NCBI RefSeq assembly: GCF_030811685.1
Contig: NZ_JAUSRF010000001.1
Coordinates: forward strand, 434,001 to 498,000
Length of the DNA stretch: 64,000 bases
Origin: Neorhizobium huautlense
GTDB lineage: Bacteria; Pseudomonadota; Alphaproteobacteria; Rhizobiales; Rhizobiaceae
Reading direction: 5' to 3'
Under the pieces are notes generated by a model, which searched no databases, was not told the origin of the DNA, and was given only the letters and a program-made list of their open reading frames with translations. A program made the translations under genes and the position numbers. This document shows positions 9,096 through 16,904 of this stretch, piece by piece; within the stretch, counting starts at the first letter, position 1, and every line of letters begins with the position of its first letter.

Positions 9096-9945
9096 TAACC
9101 GCCGCACCTTCCGCAACCCTGCCGACGAAGGTTTTGCCACCAAGCTCGTGCTCGTAGGCCTGTCGCTCGTTTTCCTCGCCTTCTTCCTTTTCCTGCCACT
9201 CGTGTCCGTCTTCGTCGAAGCCTTTCGCGAAGGTTGGGTCACCTATGAGGAAGCGCTGACCGAACCCGATGCCTGGGCCGCCATCCAGCTGACGCTCACG
9301 GTCGCCGCCATCGCCGTGCCGCTCAATCTCGTTTTCGGCCTTGCCGCTGCATGGGCCATCGCCAAGTTCGAGTTCAAGGGCAAGGCGTTTCTCATCACCC
9401 TGATCGATCTGCCGTTTTCCATCTCGCCGGTCATTTCGGGTCTGGTCTATGTGCTTCTGTTCGGTTCGGGCAGCCTGCTCGGCCCATTCCTCAAAAGTTA
9501 CGGCATCGAGATCCTGTTCGCTGTGCCCGGCATCGTGCTTGCCACAGTCTTCGTCACCTTCCCCTTTGTCGCCCGCGAACTCATTCCGCTCATGCAGGAT
9601 CAGGGCACGGGGGATGAGGAAGCGGCTCTCTCTTTGGGCGCCTCCGGCTGGCAGACTTTCTGGTACGTGACGCTGCCGAACGTGAAATGGGGCCTGCTTT
9701 ACGGCGTGCTGCTCTGTAACGCCCGCGCCATGGGCGAGTTCGGCGCCGTCTCGGTCGTCTCCGGCCGTATTCGCGGCCTCACCAACACCATGCCGCTGCA
9801 TGTCGAGATCCTTTATAACGAGTACAACATGGTCGCGGCCTTCGCGGTGGCCTCGCTGCTCGCCCTTCTGGCGCTCGTCACGCTTGCTCTCAAAACCCTT
9901 CTCGAACTTCGGTTCGGTGCCGGCGCCGCCGGCGGCAGACACTAA
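9088..9945 (+). CDS. cysW: Sulfate/thiosulfate ABC transporter permease CysW
   Basis: 285 aa, six membrane segments, with the inner-membrane-component loop DQGTGDEEAALSLGASGWQTFW. Two in-frame ATGs are available. I prefer 9088 because AGGAGG (9075-9080) is 7 nt upstream, whereas it is only 1 nt from the ATG at 9082. It pairs with CysT to form the channel of the importer. The overlap with cysT suggests coupled translation. Confidence 0.92.
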   Translation: MSDNRRTFRNPADEGFATKLVLVGLSLVFLAFFLFLPLVSVFVEAFREGWVTYEEALTEPDAWAAIQLTLTVAAIAVPLNLVFGLAAAWAIAKFEFKGKAFLITLIDLPFSISPVISGLVYVLLFGSGSLLGPFLKSYGIEILFAVPGIVLATVFVTFPFVARELIPLMQDQGTGDEEAALSLGASGWQTFWYVTLPNVKWGLLYGVLLCNARAMGEFGAVSVVSGRIRGLTNTMPLHVEILYNEYNMVAAFAVASLLALLALVTLALKTLLELRFGAGAAGGRH

Positions 9946-9957
9946 AAGGCCGTTCGC

Positions 9958-10995
9958 ATGGAAGTTCGCATCAACAATATCCGCAAGGAATTCGACCGTT
10001 TCGCAGCCCTTCACGATGTTTCGCTGGACATCGCGTCGGGTGAACTGATCGCCCTGCTTGGTCCCTCCGGTTCAGGCAAGACCACGCTTCTGCGCCTGAT
10101 CGCCGGGTTGGATTTCCCGACCGATGGCAAAATCTTCTTCGGAGAGGAAGACGCTTCGCACCATTCCGTGCAGGAGCGTCACGTCGGTTTCGTGTTCCAG
10201 CATTATGCTCTGTTCCGCCACATGACGGTGGCGCAGAATATCGGGTTTGGCTTGAAGGTGCGCCCATCCGCCACCCGTCCACCCAAGGCCGAGATCAAGA
10301 AGCGTGTTTCCGATCTGCTCGACATGGTGCAACTGTCAGGGCTCGAAAACCGCTATCCGAACCAGCTTTCCGGCGGTCAGCGCCAGCGCGTGGCGCTTGC
10401 CCGCGCCATGGCCATCGAACCGCGCATCCTGCTGCTCGACGAACCTTTTGGCGCACTCGATGCCAAGGTGAGGAAAGAACTGCGTCGCTGGCTGCGCGAG
10501 TTTCATGATCGCACCGGCCATACCACGGTTTTCGTTACCCACGATCAGGAAGAGGCGCTGGAACTGGCAGACCGTGTCGTCGTCATGAGCCAGGGAAAGA
10601 TCGAACAGGTCGGTTCCGCCGATGATGTCTATGACCGCCCGCAATCGCCCTTCGTGTTTTCCTTCATCGGTGAATCCTCGCATCTGCCGGTCGAGGTGAA
10701 GGATGGCGCTGTGTTGTTCCAGGGCGAACCGATCGGCCTTTCTGAAGGTGAAAATACCACCGGCGACCTGTTCTTCCGCCCGGAAGACGTGGTGTTGACC
10801 GACGAGCAACATGCGCTATCGGGCAAGGTAACCGCCTGTCGCCGTCTCGCCGGCACGCGCATTGCCGAGATCGATATCGCGAATAACGGCCACGCGCCCT
10901 TCCACGTGGAGGTCGAAGTGCCACTGCATGCGCCCATTGAACTGGGGGCCGAAACGCGCTTTCGGCCCACCCGCTGGAAAATCTTTTCAAAATAG
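9958..10995 (+). CDS. cysA: Sulfate/thiosulfate ABC transporter ATP-binding protein CysA
   Basis: 345 aa cytoplasmic ATPase energising sulfate uptake. Walker A is GPSGSGKTT (residues 35-43), the signature LSGGQRQRV starts near 137, Walker B is ILLLDEP (157-163) and the switch histidine is in VFVTHDQEEA. A C-terminal TOBE-like domain (RPEDVVLT onward) is present as in CysA. It ends the operon and is followed by a terminator hairpin. Confidence 0.95.
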   Translation: MEVRINNIRKEFDRFAALHDVSLDIASGELIALLGPSGSGKTTLLRLIAGLDFPTDGKIFFGEEDASHHSVQERHVGFVFQHYALFRHMTVAQNIGFGLKVRPSATRPPKAEIKKRVSDLLDMVQLSGLENRYPNQLSGGQRQRVALARAMAIEPRILLLDEPFGALDAKVRKELRRWLREFHDRTGHTTVFVTHDQEEALELADRVVVMSQGKIEQVGSADDVYDRPQSPFVFSFIGESSHLPVEVKDGAVLFQGEPIGLSEGENTTGDLFFRPEDVVLTDEQHALSGKVTACRRLAGTRIAEIDIANNGHAPFHVEVEVPLHAPIELGAETRFRPTRWKIFSK

Positions 10996-11006
10996 ACATG
11001 GCTTGG

Positions 11007-11032
11007 AGGGCAGGTGAAAATTCTGCCCTTTT
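11007..11032 (+). terminator. Rho-independent terminator after cysA
   Basis: A 7-bp stem AGGGCAG/CTGCCCT (11007-11013 with 11023-11029), 9-nt loop, is followed by a short T run to 11032. It starts 12 nt after the cysA stop and should end the cysPTWA transcript. Confidence 0.75.
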
Positions 11033-11114
11033 CAGCGCTTCCCGCCGAACGCGTAAGTTTCGCTAAATGATCATTTGCTAAATAAGGCCTGTTCATCGTT
11101 CTGGCAGGTCTCTC

Positions 11115-11375
11115 ATGGCTCAAAGTGCCCACACACCCGCCGCTGCCTCCGCGCTGCGCGACACGCATGCCACACAATCCGTAGAACGGCCAAGGGGCCG
11201 ACAGGATCGCAGCCTGATGTTTTTCTTCGCGCTGGTAACGGTGACGACCTTTCTGGCCACCATGCTGCTGGTGGAGGACAACCTGTTCGTGCTTGGCTGG
11301 AAAAGCCTGTTGTCCCTGCTGCCCAACGGCAACACCGATGTGCATTTCGCAACGCCTGTTTTTGTCGCCGTCTGA
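11115..11375 (+). CDS. Hypothetical small single-pass membrane protein
   Basis: Candidate 86-aa protein that I do not recognise. A polar, arginine-containing N-terminus is followed by one hydrophobic segment (MFFFALVTVTTFLATMLLV, residues ~35-53) and a short tail. It starts after the cysA terminator and ends 33 nt before the convergent flagellin gene. It could be a real small membrane protein or a chance frame. A weak GGCAGG upstream of the ATG is the only translation signal. Confidence 0.4.
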   Translation: MAQSAHTPAAASALRDTHATQSVERPRGRQDRSLMFFFALVTVTTFLATMLLVEDNLFVLGWKSLLSLLPNGNTDVHFATPVFVAV

Positions 11376-11408
11376 AACTCCGTGGCCTGAAACGCGCTAT
11401 CAGCGGCG

Positions 11409-13130
11409 TCAGTTGAACAACTGCAGCAGGCCCTGGCTGTTCGAGTTGGCGATGGAAAGCGATTGCACGGCCAGTTGCTGTTGTGTCTGCAATGCCTTCA
11501 GCCGGGTCGATTCCCAGTCCATGTCGGCATCCACCAGCTTGCCGATACCGGCATCGAACGTGTCCATCAGTTCCATGGCGAAATCGTTCTGCATGTCGAT
11601 GCGCGATTTGAGCGAACCGAGGTCGGCCGCGGATTCGATCGCAAGCGTCAGCATGTGCTCTACGCCCCTGATGTATTCGTCGGTGCTGTAGGTATTCGTG
11701 GTGAGGTCGATCTCGTCGAGGTCGTAGCGCAGCGACCATCCTTCGCTGGAAACGATATCGGTCATCTCGAACACGGCGGCCTTGCCACCGTAACCGGGAT
11801 AAAAATCCTGATTGGGGGTAAAGGTCAACTCCGAGCCCGAAACGCGGATTTCCAGGCCTTGATCGGTCATGCCGGTATCATCGATGGCCGCACGAATGAC
11901 CTCAGCCAGTTCGTCCGCGCTGTTGACCTGCCCGGTGGTGATGCCAAGCGTGGAATTGACCCTCGCTTCAGTCACCGTCACTGAAACGGGATCATCGGCA
12001 TTCATACGAAACGTGAAGGAAAGATCGATGCCGCCCGCCAGTGTGAAAGGGCCATTAAACGACGTCGTCGCGCTCTCATAGAGATTGTCGTAATTGCTGT
12101 AAGGGGTATCGGCGAGGCCCATCGTGTTGGTGCCCGCCAGATTGGTGGTCACGTTTTCCAGGTAGATGCTGGAGCCGACAAGACCCGAGGTCTCGCGCGT
12201 CGCGATCGTAAACGATCCGGGAAAATGCGAGAGATAGGGTAGCGACGGATTGTAGGGATCGGTTGAATAAACGTCCACCGGCGCGCCGGCATTGGCAAAT
12301 ACGTGTTCGAGAACCCGCTCCCATTGGTCCGGCGTGGAAATGGTGTTGCTGCCGATCGCAGCATTTACGGCCGCCTGGTCGATGGCGATATCGTGAACCT
12401 GTCCGGTTGCTTCCTCCGGGCTGCGATCGACAACCAGCCTGAACGAGATGTTGCTGCCCGCACCAAATGTTGCCGGCCCCGCCAGCGTATGGGTCTGGCT
12501 GCCGCGCGGACGAAAATTGTCGTGCACTGTCGGCGGCAGTTCGTTGAACACCGGTGGCGGGTCTTTCTGCAAAAGGCCGCCGCCATCGCTGTTGAACATG
12601 CTGGATGCCTTCAGATCCAGTTCGATCGTATCCAGCGATACCGAACCGGTGCGTGAACGACTGAAGGAAGAGATCAGGTTATCCGTCAAGGCAGGTGCCT
12701 CAGCCAGGTGCATCGGTACGCCGCTCACAAGCCAGTTCTGCCCGTTGAAGCTTGCTGCATCGGCAATGCTTCTGGCCTGTCCGGCAAGCTGGGTGATCTC
12801 CTTCTGTACCTTGGCCTTGTCGACGCCCGGCTCTGAAGCGGCCACAAGCTTGGCCTTCACGTCGGATATTATATCGACGATAGCACTCGTTGCCGTATAG
12901 GCGGTATCGGCCATGGCTGCACTGAGGCCAAGGGCATCCGAAACGGCAGATATGGTCTTGCTGTCGGAACGCATGGTGGTGGAGATCGACCAGTAGGCGG
13001 CATTGTCGGATGCCTGCGTTATACGCAGCCCGCTGGAAACATGGTTCTGTGTCTGATCGAGCTCGCCACCGACAGACCGCAAGGTCTGGAGAGCTGCAAT
13101 AGCGGCCGTGTTCGTCACGATACTCGTCAT
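11409..13130 (-). CDS. Flagellin, unusually long (573 aa), outside a flagellar cluster
   Basis: Filament subunit exported through the flagellar type III system. The N-terminus MTSIVTNTAAIAALQTLRSV with SSGLRITQASDNAAYWSISTTMRSDSK, and the C-terminus from SLKSRIDMQNDF to SNSQGLLQLFN, match rhizobial flagellins and form the D0/D1 helical core. Between them, roughly residues 185-480, is a long variable part with a proline-rich stretch (KDPPPVFNELPP). Typical rhizobial flagellins, from memory, are about 300-430 aa. No flagellar gene lies near it. Weak GGTGG precedes the ATG at 13130. It may be a minor or variant flagellin. Confidence 0.85.
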   Translation of the reverse strand: MTSIVTNTAAIAALQTLRSVGGELDQTQNHVSSGLRITQASDNAAYWSISTTMRSDSKTISAVSDALGLSAAMADTAYTATSAIVDIISDVKAKLVAASEPGVDKAKVQKEITQLAGQARSIADAASFNGQNWLVSGVPMHLAEAPALTDNLISSFSRSRTGSVSLDTIELDLKASSMFNSDGGGLLQKDPPPVFNELPPTVHDNFRPRGSQTHTLAGPATFGAGSNISFRLVVDRSPEEATGQVHDIAIDQAAVNAAIGSNTISTPDQWERVLEHVFANAGAPVDVYSTDPYNPSLPYLSHFPGSFTIATRETSGLVGSSIYLENVTTNLAGTNTMGLADTPYSNYDNLYESATTSFNGPFTLAGGIDLSFTFRMNADDPVSVTVTEARVNSTLGITTGQVNSADELAEVIRAAIDDTGMTDQGLEIRVSGSELTFTPNQDFYPGYGGKAAVFEMTDIVSSEGWSLRYDLDEIDLTTNTYSTDEYIRGVEHMLTLAIESAADLGSLKSRIDMQNDFAMELMDTFDAGIGKLVDADMDWESTRLKALQTQQQLAVQSLSIANSNSQGLLQLFN

Positions 13131-13212
13131 CAGAAATCCACCGAGAATAACAATTCGACGCCCCGTTTTGGCAAATCGAACCGATCACAGATGGTATGCA
13201 GACGGTTAAAAT

Positions 13213-13234
13213 TTTACGTAAATTTACATGTAAA
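13213..13234. promoter_or_regulatory. Two abutting perfect palindromes upstream of the flagellin gene
   Basis: TTTACGTAAA (13213-13222) is followed directly by TTTACATGTAAA (13223-13234). Each is its own reverse complement. They lie about 83-104 nt before the flagellin start in an AT-rich 246-nt region. This looks like a tandem dimer-binding site. The binding protein is unknown. Confidence 0.5.
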
Positions 13235-13376
13235 AAATATAGTTTAGAGTCTTAATGCGATATCTTGTCGCTAAATATTGTCGATGCAAGTCTATCCATG
13301 TGGGCGCACCTGTGGGGTTGCGCTTTGCGCAAGAAGTTTAATCGTGCGGTGCATTTGTCTGTCTTGCGAAAGCAAT

Positions 13377-13805
13377 TCAGCCGCGATAGGCGACCAGAAC
13401 CGCGCCGACAGCAATGAAGCAAACACCAAGCCAGTTGGGCAGCGACAGTTTTTCACCGAGAAATGTGACGCCGAATATGGCGACCAGAACCACGCTCATC
13501 TTGTCGATCGGCGCGACGCGAGCCGCATCGCCCAGCTTCAGCGCGCGAAAATAGCAGAGCCATGAAGCGCCGGTGGCAAGGCCGGAAAGCACGAGAAACA
13601 CCCATGTTCTGGTGGATATCGTATTGACCGGCTGCCACCCGCCGATGATCGACAGGATTGCCGCCAGCACGACGAGAATGACGATGGTGCGGATAAAGGT
13701 GGCGAAATCGGAATTGATATTTTCGATACCGATCTTGGCGAAAACGGCGGTCAGGGCGGCGAAGATGGCGGACATCACGGCCCAGAATTGCCAGCTCAGA
13801 AGCAT
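13377..13805 (-). CDS. Small EamA/DMT-family permease
   Basis: About 142 aa with four to five membrane helices covering one EamA unit. It has FWAVMSAIFAALTAVFAKIG, LSGLATGASWLCYFRALKLG and the end segment LPNWLGVCFIAVGAVLVAY. Half-size EamA proteins work as dimers in drug/metabolite export. The substrate is unknown. I start at ATG 13805, where family similarity begins. A TTG at 13829 in the same frame is an alternative, and neither has a good ribosome-binding site. It is isolated between flagellin and vapBC. Confidence 0.75.
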   Translation of the reverse strand: MLLSWQFWAVMSAIFAALTAVFAKIGIENINSDFATFIRTIVILVVLAAILSIIGGWQPVNTISTRTWVFLVLSGLATGASWLCYFRALKLGDAARVAPIDKMSVVLVAIFGVTFLGEKLSLPNWLGVCFIAVGAVLVAYRG

Positions 13806-13971
13806 GTTGAAATTGTCCGTATGGGTCAAAAGATTCGTGAGAGTATGTTTAAGAACCTAAAGTATCGCATCAAAAATCGCAGCTTAATTTGAAGGCCCTT
13901 ACAATGCCACTGACGGTGCCTATGCCGCAACGCAGCCGAAAAAATTAAAGCATCTTCATCCGAACTCAAAA

Positions 13972-13994
13972 ATGATATATAGCGCCGATATCAT
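13972..13994. promoter_or_regulatory. Inverted repeat before vapB, probable operator
   Basis: ATGATAT (13972-13978) and ATATCAT (13988-13994) form 7-bp arms with a 9-nt spacer, 16 nt before the vapB ATG. The position fits autorepression by the VapBC complex. No binding data. Confidence 0.5.
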
Positions 13995-14009
13995 CTATCG
14001 GAGGCGATC

Positions 14010-14225
14010 ATGCGCACATTGGTTGATATTGGGGACGCGGATATCGAGGAACTCGATCGTATCGCCCAAACCGAAAATGTTTCCCGCGCTTCACTGATCC
14101 GTAATGCCGTGCGGGATTACCTCGGTAAAAATGCAAAACAAAAACAAATCGTAGCCTTTGGCCTGTGGGCTGAGGGTGCTGTCGATGGTCTGGAATTTCA
14201 GCAGAAGATTCGAAGCGAATGGTGA
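14010..14225 (+). CDS. vapB: VapB-type ribbon-helix-helix antitoxin
   Basis: 71 aa. Its N-terminus resembles ribbon-helix-helix (CopG/Arc) proteins: MRTLVDIGDADIEELDRIA followed by SRASLIRNAVRDYL. The C-terminal tail, ending KIRSEW, should wrap the toxin. GGAGG is 5 nt before the ATG at 14010. It overlaps vapC by 7 nt. Predicted to neutralise VapC and repress its own promoter. Confidence 0.82.
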   Translation: MRTLVDIGDADIEELDRIAQTENVSRASLIRNAVRDYLGKNAKQKQIVAFGLWAEGAVDGLEFQQKIRSEW

Positions 14226-14584
14226 AAGCGCTATTCGATACGAATATCTTGATCGATTATCTCAATGGTGTTGGTAAAGCACGTGACGAATTGGACCGAT
14301 ATGTCGATACCAGCATCAGCATAATCACCTGGATGGAGGTGTTGGTAGGAGCCAGGCCGCAAGTGGCTGCGGCGACACGCGAATTCCTTCAGAGCTTTGA
14401 GGTTGTTCCGATCGATCAGGTGGTCGCGGAGCGAGCGGTGATCTTGCGGCAGAAATACAGGATGCGCTTGCCCGACGCGATCATCTGGGCAAGTGCTGAA
14501 ACCGAGGGCAAATTGCTTGTCACGCGCAATACGAAGGATTTTCCGGCAGACGCACCCGGCATTCGCATACCCTATATGATTTGA
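14219..14584 (+). CDS. vapC: VapC-type PIN-domain ribonuclease toxin
   Basis: 121 aa PIN-domain RNase. Acidic metal-binding residues are visible in the canonical places: LFDTNILIDYLNG near residue 7, the TWMEVLVGA glutamate, and RLPDAIIWA with a C-terminal LLVTRNTKDF. VapC toxins cut tRNA or rRNA. The stop codon is immediately next to the stop codon of convergent betA, with no base between (14584/14585). Confidence 0.87.
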   Translation: MVKALFDTNILIDYLNGVGKARDELDRYVDTSISIITWMEVLVGARPQVAAATREFLQSFEVVPIDQVVAERAVILRQKYRMRLPDAIIWASAETEGKLLVTRNTKDFPADAPGIRIPYMI

Positions 14585-16234
14585 CTACCGGTCGCTGATT
14601 TCCGCCCGAGGATTGATCCAGGGCTCCTGATTGGAACGCGGCAGCGGCGTTTTCCCGAGAATATGATCCGCGGCCTTCTCTCCCGTCATGATCGACGGGC
14701 CGTTGAGATTGCCATAGGTCACGTGCGGAAAAATCGATGAATCCGCCACCCGCAGCCCCTCGACACCGATCACCCGGCATTCCGGATCGACCACGGTCAT
14801 GGGGTCATCCGCGCGCCCCATCCGGCAGGTGCCGCAGGGGTGGTAGGCGCTTTCCAGATGTTGCCGCAGGAAGGCATCGATCTCTGCGTCCGACTGTACG
14901 GCCTCGCCCGGCTGGATTTCCGGGCCGCGATAATCGTCGAATGCTTTTTGCGCAAAAATCTCGCGGGTGAGGCGCACGCAGTGGCGGAACTTTTCCCAGT
15001 CCTCCGGGTGGCTCATATAGTTGAAGCGGATGACCGGATCGTCCTTCGGATCGGAAGAGCGCAGGGTGACGTTGCCGCGCGATTTCGACAGGTTGTAACC
15101 GACATGGACCTGAAAACCGTGGCTTTTCGCTGCCGCCTTCCCGTCATAGGAAATCGCCACCGGCAGGAAATGGAACTGGATATCCGGCTGTTTTACTCCC
15201 GGTGCGGAGCGCAGGAAGGCGCAGGCCTCGAACTGGTTGGAGGCGCCAAGGCCGCCCTTGGTCATCAACCATTGCGCACCCGCCACACCCTGCCAGAACC
15301 ATGGCAGCCAGGAATACAGCGAGACCGGCTTGGTCGAGACCTGCTGGAAATAAAATTCCATATGGTCCTGCAGGTTGGCGCCCACCCCCGGCCGGTCCAC
15401 CTTCACCTCGATGCCCATCTCTTTCAGATGTTCGGCCGGACCGATGCCCGACAGCATCAGCAGCTTTGGCGAGTTGAACGAGGAGGCGGCAACGATCACC
15501 TCGCGGTTGGCCCTGATCACCTCCGTCTTGCCACGGCGGGAAATTTCGACGCCGACGGCACGGCCGTTCTCGATCACCACCCTGTTGGCGAAACCGTAAA
15601 CCACCTCGACATTTTTCCGCTTCATCGCCGGCCGCAGATAGGCATTGGCGGCAGACCAGCGACGACCATTGTGAATGGTCTGCTCCATCAGCCCAAAACC
15701 TTCCTGCTTCGAGCCGTTATAATCATCCGTGGTTTCAAAACCGGCCTGGTTGCCCGCCTTGATGAAGGCATGGAACAGCGGATTGGTTACCGGCCCGCGC
15801 CGCACATGCAAGGGGCCATCAGTGCCGCGCCATCCGACCTCGCCGCCTTGTGAGGTTTCCATGCGCTTGAAATAGGGCAGCACGTCCGCATAGGCCCAGC
15901 CGGAAGCGCCCAGTTCCTCCCAACGATTGTAATCCTCGGCGTGGCCGCGTACGTAGACAAGGCCGTTGATGGAGGACGAACCGCCCAGCACCTTTCCACG
16001 CGGCGCGGTGATGCGGCGGTTGTCGAGATTCGGCTCGGGTTCGGACAGATAACCCCAGTTATAACGCTTCATGCTCATCGGCCAGGCCAGTGCGCCCGGC
16101 ATCTGGATGAACGGCCCGATATCCGATCCGCCGGCTTCGATGACGATTACCGAATGTTTGCCGTCTTCCGAAAGGCGATAAGCCATGGCGGAACCCGCCG
16201 AGCCGGAACCGATGATGACGAAGTCTGCCTGCAT
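14585..16234 (-). CDS. betA: Choline dehydrogenase
   Basis: 549 aa GMC-family flavoprotein that oxidises choline to betaine aldehyde (and on to glycine betaine) at the inner membrane. It has the FAD dinucleotide-binding motif IGSGSAG near residues 8-14, [17 protein letters not shown], and the active-site histidine in [10 protein letters not shown] near the C-terminus. I start at ATG 16234, the position where BetA proteins normally begin; an in-frame TTG lies 24 nt upstream. In related rhizobia betA directly follows betB. Here 670 nt holding a divergent TA pair separates them, so betA probably needs its own promoter. Confidence 0.95.
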   Translation of the reverse strand: MQADFVIIGSGSAGSAMAYRLSEDGKHSVIVIEAGGSDIGPFIQMPGALAWPMSMKRYNWGYLSEPEPNLDNRRITAPRGKVLGGSSSINGLVYVRGHAEDYNRWEELGASGWAYADVLPYFKRMETSQGGEVGWRGTDGPLHVRRGPVTNPLFHAFIKAGNQAGFETTDDYNGSKQEGFGLMEQTIHNGRRWSAANAYLRPAMKRKNVEVVYGFANRVVIENGRAVGVEISRRGKTEVIRANREVIVAASSFNSPKLLMLSGIGPAEHLKEMGIEVKVDRPGVGANLQDHMEFYFQQVSTKPVSLYSWLPWFWQGVAGAQWLMTKGGLGASNQFEACAFLRSAPGVKQPDIQFHFLPVAISYDGKAAAKSHGFQVHVGYNLSKSRGNVTLRSSDPKDDPVIRFNYMSHPEDWEKFRHCVRLTREIFAQKAFDDYRGPEIQPGEAVQSDAEIDAFLRQHLESAYHPCGTCRMGRADDPMTVVDPECRVIGVEGLRVADSSIFPHVTYGNLNGPSIMTGEKAADHILGKTPLPRSNQEPWINPRAEISDR

Positions 16235-16259
16235 TTGTTCAATCCATGGTTGAGTCAAT

Positions 16260-16276
16260 TATAGCGGCTGGCTATA
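16260..16276. promoter_or_regulatory. Inverted repeat between betA and the RelE-like toxin gene
   Basis: TATAGC-ggctg-GCTATA has perfect 6-bp arms (16260-16265 and 16271-16276). It sits in the 50-nt divergent gap between the betA start (16234) and the toxin start (16285). A TA autorepressor binding here would also lie on the betA promoter. Inference from position. Confidence 0.45.
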
Positions 16277-16284
16277 TTGATGGG

Positions 16285-16530
16285 ATGAAGCCGGTTCAGT
16301 ATTCTCACGTCGCGCAAAAGAGCCTGAACCGGATGCAGCCGAAACGACGAGCTGCCATCAGGGCGAAGGTGGATGCGTTCGCACGCGGCGAAAGGGTCGA
16401 TCTCAAAAGGCTGACAGGCAGTCTGCTTGTTCGCATCCGGGTCGGCACTGACAGGGTCATCATCGATGAGAAAACCAACCTTGTCGTTGTGGTAGATGTC
16501 GGGCCCAGAGGCGGTGTCTACAAGGAGTGA
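16285..16530 (+). CDS. RelE/ParE-superfamily toxin
   Basis: 81 aa from the ATG at 16285. The fold signature is visible in RRAAIRAKVDAFARGE and in LKRLTGSLLVRIRVGTDRVIIDEKTN followed by VVVVDVGPRGGVY, the basic core and last strand of RelE toxins. It is followed without a gap by an XRE antitoxin gene. Likely a translation-dependent mRNA interferase. The frame extends upstream to 16246, but that part has no family similarity. Confidence 0.8.
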   Translation: MKPVQYSHVAQKSLNRMQPKRRAAIRAKVDAFARGERVDLKRLTGSLLVRIRVGTDRVIIDEKTNLVVVVDVGPRGGVYKE

Positions 16531-16896
16531 ATGATGGGTGCCTTCAACCGAACCGTCATCGACGGAAAGCCGTTCGTTCTTGTCCCCGAAGAAGAATTCG
16601 AGGACATGATGGACGTGATCATGGCCAAGGAAATCATGGCCCGCATCGAGGCAGGGGAAGAAACCTGGCCGGCCGAACTTGTCTATGAACTGTTCGACAC
16701 CGACAGCCGCATCCGCACCTATCGTAATTATCGCAAGCTGAGCATCGCCGAACTCGCCGAAGCTGCCAACATCACGGAACCCACCCTGTCCGAGATCGAG
16801 ACCGGCAAGACAACCGGTTCCGTCGATGAGCTGAAACGCATCGCGGTCGCCCTCAAGGTCGATCTCGACGATCTTGTCGTGGACATGGTGGACTGA
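16531..16896 (+). CDS. XRE-family antitoxin paired with the RelE-like toxin
   Basis: 121 aa. The N-terminal half (FNRTVIDGKPFVLVPEEEFEDM) is the toxin-binding type segment. The C-terminal half has a helix-turn-helix, YRKLSIAELAEAANITEPTLSEIETGK. AAGGAG precedes the start, which follows the toxin stop directly (TGA then ATG). It ends 9 nt before the convergent betB stop. With the toxin it forms a complete module placed on the opposite strand inside the bet operon. Confidence 0.82.
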   Translation: MMGAFNRTVIDGKPFVLVPEEEFEDMMDVIMAKEIMARIEAGEETWPAELVYELFDTDSRIRTYRNYRKLSIAELAEAANITEPTLSEIETGKTTGSVDELKRIAVALKVDLDDLVVDMVD

Positions 16897-16904
16897 CTCC
16901 ATCC

